From the NCBI GenBank assembly GCA_011364925.1, contig RDOA01000001.1, forward strand, positions 91,997 through 155,996: DNA of 64,000 nucleotides, given 5' to 3'. The translations under genes were made by a program, and so were the position numbers. Below the pieces are notes generated by a model that made no database searches, had not been told where the DNA came from, and worked only from the letters and a program-made list of their open reading frames with translations. The DNA comes from Promethearchaeota archaeon. GTDB lineage: Archaea > Asgardarchaeota > Lokiarchaeia > Sigyniarchaeales > SOKP01. Each line of letters begins with the position of its first letter. Within the stretch, counting starts at the first letter, position 1. Shown piece after piece: positions 57,046-64,000 of this stretch.

Positions 57046-58530
57046 ATGAAATTAATAAATAAAAAAATCAAAAAAGTAGTCTTAGTAAATCCAAATTTTA
57101 TTACTAAGAGTATCACTGATAAATTTACAATTCCTGCATTAGGGTTAGAATCCATCGCTGCGAACATTTTAGACCTCGTGGAAGTGAAGATCGTTAATGC
57201 GAAAGTTAGAAATTTAACAGCTGTGGAAATAATGGATGAGATTAATGAATTTCAACCAGATATTGTAGGAATTTCGTGTTGTTTCACAATAGGTATAAAT
57301 TTCTCTTTGGGAATTGCAAAGGAATCAAAACGGCTAGGTTTTGCAACTGTATTAGGAGGATGGCATCCGAATTTTGAATATTCTAAAGTCCTTAAGCATC
57401 CGTTTGTAGATTTAATTGTCCGTGGAGAAGGAGAAATAACTTTCCGAGAAATAATAAAAAATAAAGATTTAGAAGATATTAAAGGTATCTCATATAAAGA
57501 CAACGGGAGCATAATTAACAACGAAGATCGTCCTTTAATCAAAGATTTAGATAAACTACCGATTCCCACTAGAAAATTAAGAAATAAAGATTCGTATCAC
57601 CAGATTTTTCAAATGCCTATAGATGCAATAGAAACCTCAAGGGGTTGTCCGTTTAAATGTACCTTCTGTAATATACATCAATTTTATCGAGGAACTTATA
57701 GGACAAAAAGCATTGAACGGGTGATTCAAGAGTTAAAAATAATAGTAAGTCAAAATAAAAGTCAAAATGTCCTAATAGTTGACGATAATTTTACAGCAAA
57801 TATAAAGCGAGTAGATAAGATATGCGATAGGTTAATTGAAGAGGGCATAAAATTAGATCTTACTTGCCAGAGCAGAATCGATGTTATCAAAAATAACCCA
57901 GATGTAATAAAAAAGATGGCAAAAGCAGGGTTTTGGCTATTCTTTCTTGGAATCGAAACTTTTAGTCAAAAATCGTTAGATAACATTGATAAAAAAGTAA
58001 CTTTCAGAGATATTGCAAAGGCAATAAAAATTCTTCATGAGAATAATATATTGATAATTGGAAGCATGTTAATTGGTTCAAAGTACGACGAGGAGGAGCA
58101 AGACACGGATTTAATGATAAAAATAGTAAGAAAATTAGGAATAGACTTCCCACTTTATTCTATAATGACACCATTGCCTGGAACAAAATTTAGAAACGAA
58201 GTAATCGAGAAAAACTACCTAGTTTCTCATAATTGGAGTGATTATAATTTTACTACTGCCGTGAATCGGCTTGATAAATTATCAAAGGCAAAATTGGAAC
58301 AACTTTTATCCAAAGCATATTACTATGGATATTTTAAAAGAGGGTGGAAGAATACTATTTTTAAACTCCTTAAGAGGAAAGGAATTCATTTTCTTTTGTA
58401 TTCTAAAAAAAATTTTCGAATTATAAAGGACTTGTTTGGCTTTTTACTAGATATAAGAGGAATGAAATTCATGATGGACTCAACCGTTAAATCGAAAAGT
58501 TCCTCTACTATTAAAACATTTCAAAAGTAG
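57046..58530 (+). CDS. B12-binding domain radical SAM protein
   Basis: IPALGLESIAANILD, GGWHPNFEYSKVLKHPFVDLIVRGEGE, TSRGCPFKCTFCNIHQFY. Confidence 0.92.
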   Translation: MKLINKKIKKVVLVNPNFITKSITDKFTIPALGLESIAANILDLVEVKIVNAKVRNLTAVEIMDEINEFQPDIVGISCCFTIGINFSLGIAKESKRLGFATVLGGWHPNFEYSKVLKHPFVDLIVRGEGEITFREIIKNKDLEDIKGISYKDNGSIINNEDRPLIKDLDKLPIPTRKLRNKDSYHQIFQMPIDAIETSRGCPFKCTFCNIHQFYRGTYRTKSIERVIQELKIIVSQNKSQNVLIVDDNFTANIKRVDKICDRLIEEGIKLDLTCQSRIDVIKNNPDVIKKMAKAGFWLFFLGIETFSQKSLDNIDKKVTFRDIAKAIKILHENNILIIGSMLIGSKYDEEEQDTDLMIKIVRKLGIDFPLYSIMTPLPGTKFRNEVIEKNYLVSHNWSDYNFTTAVNRLDKLSKAKLEQLLSKAYYYGYFKRGWKNTIFKLLKRKGIHFLLYSKKNFRIIKDLFGFLLDIRGMKFMMDSTVKSKSSSTIKTFQK

Positions 58531-58539
58531 TTTAGATGG

Positions 58540-59304
58540 TTAAATCCATCTTTCAACTAATTCTTTTAATGTAAAGAAAACGAGATTTCTTGAAAGAGAT
58601 CTTGCTATAAAAGTCCTTAATCTGTTTAAAAATGTATCTCCTGTATTGAACCATCGATCAGGTCTAAAAAGAAGATTTTTATATTTGCTGAAGGGGTTTT
58701 TTTGCTCAGAAATAAGAGATTTCATGTCAATTGCCTCCCAAGGGTGAAAATATAATATGCTCAATTCCTTTTTATAGATTCGGTTAAAAAGCATACGGAG
58801 ATTTAAAGGTAGTCTAAAAAATGCATTGAAATTTGATGGCGGGACTTTCAGTATTTTAGAGTTATCATATTGATAATTTTTCGATTTTTTAGAAGGAGTT
58901 CCTGATGAATCGTATCTAAATCCTAATTCATCTAAAATCTCATATAGGAATAAAGGAGGTTTTAAATAAGGCGCTCTAAAGCCAACTATCTCCGACTTTT
59001 GACAAAGTTCTTCCAAAAGTCTTTTGTTCTGCTGGATTGATTTGAAACATGTATCGTAATCTAAGCGATTCAACCGCTCATGGCTTAAGCTGTGACAAGC
59101 TATTTCATGGTTCTGTTGTTCAATTAAAATTATATACTCAGGCAATTGTTCTACTATAGCTCCAGTACAGAAAAAAGTCCCCTTGATTTTGAATTCATCT
59201 AGTATATCTAATATTTTCTTTAATCCTATTTTTACTCCCAAATAGGAGTTGAATACACCTGGTATATCTCTTTCGATATCAAATGTCAGTACTATTTTCA
59301 TCAA
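58540..59304 (-). CDS. Polysaccharide deacetylase family protein (NodB-like)
   Basis: IVLTFDIERDIPGVF, GTFFCTGAIVEQLPEYI, HEIACHSLSHERLNRL, FRAPYLKPP. Confidence 0.9.
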   Translation of the reverse strand: MMKIVLTFDIERDIPGVFNSYLGVKIGLKKILDILDEFKIKGTFFCTGAIVEQLPEYIILIEQQNHEIACHSLSHERLNRLDYDTCFKSIQQNKRLLEELCQKSEIVGFRAPYLKPPLFLYEILDELGFRYDSSGTPSKKSKNYQYDNSKILKVPPSNFNAFFRLPLNLRMLFNRIYKKELSILYFHPWEAIDMKSLISEQKNPFSKYKNLLFRPDRWFNTGDTFLNRLRTFIARSLSRNLVFFTLKELVERWI

Positions 59305-59465
59305 ACAAACTTAAATCTTTGGACACGATTATAGATTCTAGGGTACTAAACTTGATAAATCTATTTAAATACGGTCAAAAAATGAAAATTTTTATATAGT
59401 AATATTTGGTTATAAAGAATATTGACAAATTTAGATATAAAGAATATAAATTAAAGGGTGTTTAA

Positions 59466-59948
59466 ATGCCATTATTAGACGGTTGGGAAGTTTCCTCCGA
59501 TAGAATTGAAAAGTATGAAAAAATGTTAAGCTCAGATCCGGTCGGGGATCCTATTTTTACATCAAAATGCCGACTCGGTAAAGACCATGGTTTAATAGTC
59601 GGAAGTACCAATGGTTTTGCATGGAGAATACAAGCGGGAATGTCTACTTCTATGTATTCAATGGGAAAAAGTAAGTGGGTACGATGGTACGATTTAGATC
59701 GAGTTGACCAAAAAAAAGAAGGTGTCCTTATATTATATCTTAAAGTAAGAGAAAAAGACGGAAGTTTAAAAATAGACGGAAAAGGTAATCCAAAATTAAA
59801 AAAATGGATGCTAGTTTTAGAAAGAAATAAGGATGAGGATAAAGGTCATTTTGCTCAAAGAAGAGCTGCATTCCACAGTGTCATGTCAGATGTTTTCAAC
59901 CAGAATAAGGGAGATTCAACTCCTGCAACAAGTGATTCAAGAATTTAA
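59466..59948 (+). CDS. Conserved-looking protein of unknown function, possibly PH/GRAM-like fold
   Basis: Strand-rich centre (HGLIVGSTNGFAWRIQAG...WVRWYDLDRV...VLILYLKVRE...KWMLVLER) followed by a helix. Confidence 0.5.
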   Translation: MPLLDGWEVSSDRIEKYEKMLSSDPVGDPIFTSKCRLGKDHGLIVGSTNGFAWRIQAGMSTSMYSMGKSKWVRWYDLDRVDQKKEGVLILYLKVREKDGSLKIDGKGNPKLKKWMLVLERNKDEDKGHFAQRRAAFHSVMSDVFNQNKGDSTPATSDSRI

Positions 59949-60055
59949 GTAAATCTTCCTATATTTTAATAATTTATTTTTTTTTTCTAATATTATTAGT
60001 TAACAAACCTCTTATAGGATAATAAAAAGAAATAGTAATAAAAAATAAAAATAGC

Positions 60056-60553
60056 TTAATTCAATTTTGAGCCACATTCACCACAAAAATTACCTGCTTC
60101 AGTTAAGGGAGCTCCACAATTTGGGCAAAATTTATTTTCCTCACTTGGTATAGCTTCTACTTCTGGAAGTCCTGCTTCTACTTCTGGTTGAGAAGGTTGT
60201 GGCTTTACGACTCCTTGGTCAGCTATTTCATTATAGATTGTACTCCAAATTTTTTTAGTTGTGAGCGCTCCATGAGTTGGACATGATGTTTTAATTAAAG
60301 TCCAAGGTGTTGATACTCTCATATAACTTTGTGGAGCTTCTTGACCACATTTATAACACCTAAAAACTCCGTCCTTGATGAAATCAATATACTGATCTTT
60401 ATCCCTTGTATTAACTTTGAAGGCTCTTGCACCGTGAACGGGGCATCTTTGTTTCACGACCATTTTACTTCCCGCAACTTTCACAAGATAAATGCTACCT
60501 ACTGCTCCACATCTTGGACAACTAAACGCTTTTTTATAGTCGTATTCCACCAT
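60056..60553 (-). CDS. Multi-zinc-ribbon protein
   Basis: CPRCGA...CPVHGA, CYKCGQ...CPTHGA, CPNCGAPL...CGECGSKL. Confidence 0.75.
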   Translation of the reverse strand: MVEYDYKKAFSCPRCGAVGSIYLVKVAGSKMVVKQRCPVHGARAFKVNTRDKDQYIDFIKDGVFRCYKCGQEAPQSYMRVSTPWTLIKTSCPTHGALTTKKIWSTIYNEIADQGVVKPQPSQPEVEAGLPEVEAIPSEENKFCPNCGAPLTEAGNFCGECGSKLN

Positions 60554-60645
60554 AATTTTTTCATCTTAAAATATAATCGTTACAAAAAAAGAGATAGACC
60601 AAATATAAAATCTTTTTGATATTGAAAAAATAAAATCGGTGAATT

Positions 60646-62103
60646 CTAATTTTCTTTTACTGATACAAGTTCATGTGTGAATGGATCGTATCCCGCAGAA
60701 TTTCTTCTACTCATTAGTTTATCGATTAAATCTCTAAAAATTTTGAAGTAAAAATTCTCAACACCAAAACCAAAAAACTCGTGATTCCACCTGAATTCTG
60801 CTAAAATCCTAATCAATTTGAGAATTGGTATATTCTTTAGTTCGAATACTTTCCTTCCGATTATTGCGCTCGTAAGTGAAATCGTTTCTAGTTGAGTTTT
60901 GTTCTTTAAGTAGTTTGAAGCGCGATCTCTTCTGATCTTTGACCAATCAAAAAGATTGGAGGGTGGTTTAAACCCTTTCTGCTGAGCTAAGTTGTAAATT
61001 CCAGTTCCAGGATAAGGAAAAAGTATTTTTATCGAGAATTCGCTTTCTGGATTAATTTTTTTAATTTTTTTTATTAAATGTATGGTTTTTTCTCTATCCG
61101 CTTTATTTTCACCTGGTATCCCGATCATCCAGCTATAATCAGCGCTTAGATCTGCATTTTTTGTAATCTTAGCGCTCTCTATTATATCGTTTGTAGTGAT
61201 ATTCTTGTTCAATAGATTTAATACTCGTTGGGAACCCGATTCCGCTCCAAAATACATTTGGGTGCAACCATGCTTTTTAGCATCTTGGGCTAGAGCAAAA
61301 TTTAGACGATTGACTCGTAATTCTGCCTTCCATTTGATGTCTCGTTCTTTAAAATAAGTAAAAAGGTCTTCAATCCGTTTTGAATTAGCAAAGAAGTAAT
61401 CGTCATAGAATGTAATCTTTTTAACGCCAAAATCCAAGCATCTATCCAATTCTTGAATGCACCTTTCTGCTGTCCACCCTCTCCAAACATTGTTGAATAA
61501 GGTATTGTAGCAAAACGCGCATCTAAAAGGGCACCCTCTGCTTGTAATGGCATTAAAACTTCCATTTAATATATATCGGTGAGGTTTTATTAGGGTCCAA
61601 GGTATGCTCAACTCATTTATTTCAAGATTTGTAAGTATCGCTGAATCAGGATTATGGATTATTTTTTTTTCTTTTTTATAAGAAAGACCGTTAATGTGAT
61701 TCAAATTTCTTCCGCTTACAAGTTCGTGATAAGTTTTTTCACCTTCACCGCGAATTACATAATCAATTAAGTTATTTTGAAGAGTTTGTGTTGGAAGAAT
61801 GGTTGCGTGAACACCACCCCAAACAATTTTAATGTTTTTAAATTCTTTCTTGATAAGCTCACAGATCTTAATTGCATATTGAATTTGCGGTCCTGTCATC
61901 ACTGATACACCGATAAATTCAGGTTCTTTATCGGAAATGGCGTTTAATACTTGAGATTCGTCATCAAACCGTAAATCAAAAAGTTCCACATCTACATTTC
62001 TTTTCAACAGATAATCTGCTATAAATAGAATAGAATAAGGAGGTGTGGGAATTTGTACCTTCGCGAATTCAAGTTGAGGATATATTAAAATCGATTTCGT
62101 CAT
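60646..62103 (-). CDS. B12-binding domain radical SAM protein
   Basis: PPYSILFIADYLLKRNVDVELFDL, VWGGVHATILP, YVIRGEGEKTYHEL, TSRGCPFRCAFCYNTLFNNVWRG. Confidence 0.93.
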   Translation of the reverse strand: MTKSILIYPQLEFAKVQIPTPPYSILFIADYLLKRNVDVELFDLRFDDESQVLNAISDKEPEFIGVSVMTGPQIQYAIKICELIKKEFKNIKIVWGGVHATILPTQTLQNNLIDYVIRGEGEKTYHELVSGRNLNHINGLSYKKEKKIIHNPDSAILTNLEINELSIPWTLIKPHRYILNGSFNAITSRGCPFRCAFCYNTLFNNVWRGWTAERCIQELDRCLDFGVKKITFYDDYFFANSKRIEDLFTYFKERDIKWKAELRVNRLNFALAQDAKKHGCTQMYFGAESGSQRVLNLLNKNITTNDIIESAKITKNADLSADYSWMIGIPGENKADREKTIHLIKKIKKINPESEFSIKILFPYPGTGIYNLAQQKGFKPPSNLFDWSKIRRDRASNYLKNKTQLETISLTSAIIGRKVFELKNIPILKLIRILAEFRWNHEFFGFGVENFYFKIFRDLIDKLMSRRNSAGYDPFTHELVSVKEN

Positions 62104-62179
62104 AACTCCTTCAAAACTTATTTTTTAACTGGAAATTGTTAAGAAATTCCATATACTTAACAAAATATAAATCTCTTTA

Positions 62180-62947
62180 CTATATTGCGCCTGCTAATTC
62201 CTCATTTTTTGCGAGATCGTAATATATATCTTTTTTTAAGAAATATTGGTTAATCCGCTTATAACTGCGCTTCATAGTTAAGTTTCTTGCACTTGTTAAC
62301 ACAGAAATGAAATTCAGCGTTCTGACTTTTCCTTTGTTCAGCTTTTTCGTTAGATAAATTAATGAATCTGAAAACACCTTATCGATTCCCAGTGAGTTTG
62401 GAGGCGTTTTAAATCCTCCGGTTTTTAAAAATACATCTCTTCTAACAATCATATTACACCCAGCAAGCTCAGGATATCCCAATAATGACTTTAATAAATA
62501 GAATATATGCATATTGAAGTTAAGTAAGGTAAATTGGGTGATCGTTAATTTTTTTGAAGCAACTCTGAACGAAAGAACCTTTCCATTATAATAATTAACT
62601 CTCGCACTGCACGCGTATAACTTTTTACGAACTTTGAAAATCTCGTAAATTCTTTGAAAGAAGTCTGGACAAAGCAGCGTATCAGCGTCTAAAAAAATGA
62701 TTAAATCTCCGGAAGTTTTAGAGCAACCATAATTTAATTGATTTGCTTTACCTTTTTTAGGGGAAATGAGCACTTTTGCATATTCTTTAGCAATATTAAT
62801 CGTGTTATCAGTGCTATGTCCATCAACTACAACAACTTCATAGGTAAGGTTACATTGTTGTTGTTTCACTGATAATAATGTGTTTCTTATATATTTTTCC
62901 TCGTTATAAGTAGGGATAATAACTGAGATCTCTGGAATGTTACTCAT
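62180..62947 (-). CDS. Family 2 glycosyltransferase
   Basis: ISVIIPTYNEEKYIRNTLLSVKQQ, VVVVDGHSTDNTINIA, LIIFLDADTLLCPDFF. Confidence 0.93.
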   Translation of the reverse strand: MSNIPEISVIIPTYNEEKYIRNTLLSVKQQQCNLTYEVVVVDGHSTDNTINIAKEYAKVLISPKKGKANQLNYGCSKTSGDLIIFLDADTLLCPDFFQRIYEIFKVRKKLYACSARVNYYNGKVLSFRVASKKLTITQFTLLNFNMHIFYLLKSLLGYPELAGCNMIVRRDVFLKTGGFKTPPNSLGIDKVFSDSLIYLTKKLNKGKVRTLNFISVLTSARNLTMKRSYKRINQYFLKKDIYYDLAKNEELAGAI

Positions 62948-63051
62948 TGCTTTCTCTGGTTTAATGAAAATTAATATATTTTTAGAAGATGAAGTGTTAT
63001 TATTATAAATAATAGAATGATTAAATAATTATTTGAAACAAGCTAAAGACA

Positions 63052-64000
63052 ATGACAAAAGTTTCGGGTAAAATGAAATTTTGGACTAAGGGCTTCGTAA
63101 TTTCATTTCTTTTTTTAATTTTAAACGCGATGTTAATCGTGCTCTTAATTGTTAGCCACATATTTCTGTCGATTCCTTGGATCGATCTATTGTATAGTTA
63201 TCTACGACCATGGTTGTTGTTAATTTTCTATGATTATAACCTCTTTATATACGGAGGAATTTTCATTAGTTACACTGTTTTACTTGTTCTGTACGTTCTA
63301 GGGTATAATTTGGCAAAGGTCAGACGGATGGTGGGTTCTATTATATATGTTTTTAGTTTATTAGGATTTGTTTTAGTAACATTCGTTGCCGTTCATTATT
63401 CATACGCTAGCATCTTATTTAATCAAGATCTAACTTTGAATGTAAGACTCATGTTTCTATTACTTTTATTACCCATGATTTTTGCGCTCAGTTTGTTTCT
63501 CGTTTTAGTTAACACCGATTTCCTCATTTTTTTCAAGGATTTAGTTAAGGCTCGCAAGATTTGGAGACATAAAAGACCCGAATTCGAAATCGAAGTTAAG
63601 GGAAAAATTACTTATATCAATATAAAAACAGAGGAATTTGTTTTTACTCCAGTACCGATGCTGATCATAGCACAATATCTACAAACTAAAGGATATTCTG
63701 TCTCGTGGTTTGTGAGAGGCGCTTTTAATCATTTAATTTCTTTAATAATTACTTATTTAATTGGATGGCCAAGAGCTAAAAACGCACTATTTAGATTTAC
63801 GGGGATGAAGGTTGGGGAAAATTGCTCAATATCTCAAAAAGCCTCCCCGGACCCTCTATTGCCTGAGTTAATAGAATTTGAAGAGGGAAGTGGATGTGGT
63901 ATTGGTGTAAAACTACTGACTCACAATGCAATGAATATAAAGCATGGAAGTTTTAGTTTTGGTCCAATCAAAGTGTGTAGAAACGCTAGGATTGGCGCGT
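63052..64000 (+). CDS. Membrane protein with C-terminal hexapeptide acyltransferase-like segment (truncated by window end)
   Basis: Not in ORF track. ATG at 63052, open to window end: MTKVSGKMKFWTKGFVISFLFLILNAML..., several TM segments, then GMKVGENCSISQKASPDPLLPELIEFEEGSGCGIGVKLLTHNAMNIKHGSFSFGPIKVCRNARIGA. Confidence 0.7.
   Translation, partial: MTKVSGKMKFWTKGFVISFLFLILNAMLIVLLIVSHIFLSIPWIDLLYSYLRPWLLLIFYDYNLFIYGGIFISYTVLLVLYVLGYNLAKVRRMVGSIIYVFSLLGFVLVTFVAVHYSYASILFNQDLTLNVRLMFLLLLLPMIFALSLFLVLVNTDFLIFFKDLVKARKIWRHKRPEFEIEVKGKITYINIKTEEFVFTPVPMLIIAQYLQTKGYSVSWFVRGAFNHLISLIITYLIGWPRAKNALFRFTGMKVGENCSISQKASPDPLLPELIEFEEGSGCGIGVKLLTHNAMNIKHGSFSFGPIKVCRNARIGA

Overview
This AT-rich 64 kb window looks like an Asgard-type archaeal chromosome segment. 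That placement is an inference from a RagA/Gtr1-like GTPase, roadblock/longin-like proteins and a WD40 protein alongside archaeal-style metabolism. Content, left to right: a molybdopterin oxidoreductase plus FeS subunit; a translationally coupled cluster of a surface/TM/TPR-like protein, a Rag-like GTPase with a roadblock-like C-terminus and a longin-like protein; a deletion-scar pseudogene and a PadR-like regulator with paired operators; a PflA-type activase, flavoprotein, sulfatase and nitronate monooxygenase; HppA and slipin; an unannotated RNase P RNA (about 22689-23022); a 3145-aa surface protein with 18 exact 276-bp repeats; an HhH plus alpha-solenoid protein; DnaJ/DnaK/GrpE; a parallel beta-helix/TM/acidic-stalk/seven-blade WD40 protein; split methylmalonyl-CoA mutase plus MeaB; four B12-binding radical SAM proteins interleaved with envelope/glycan genes; and a truncated membrane acyltransferase-like gene at the right edge. 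The strongest leads are the sensor-Rag-longin cluster, the beta-helix/WD40 transmembrane protein, the RNase P RNA, apparent non-canonical AUU starts, and the two-parent deletion-scar pseudogene. No searches were run; family calls come from motif reading.
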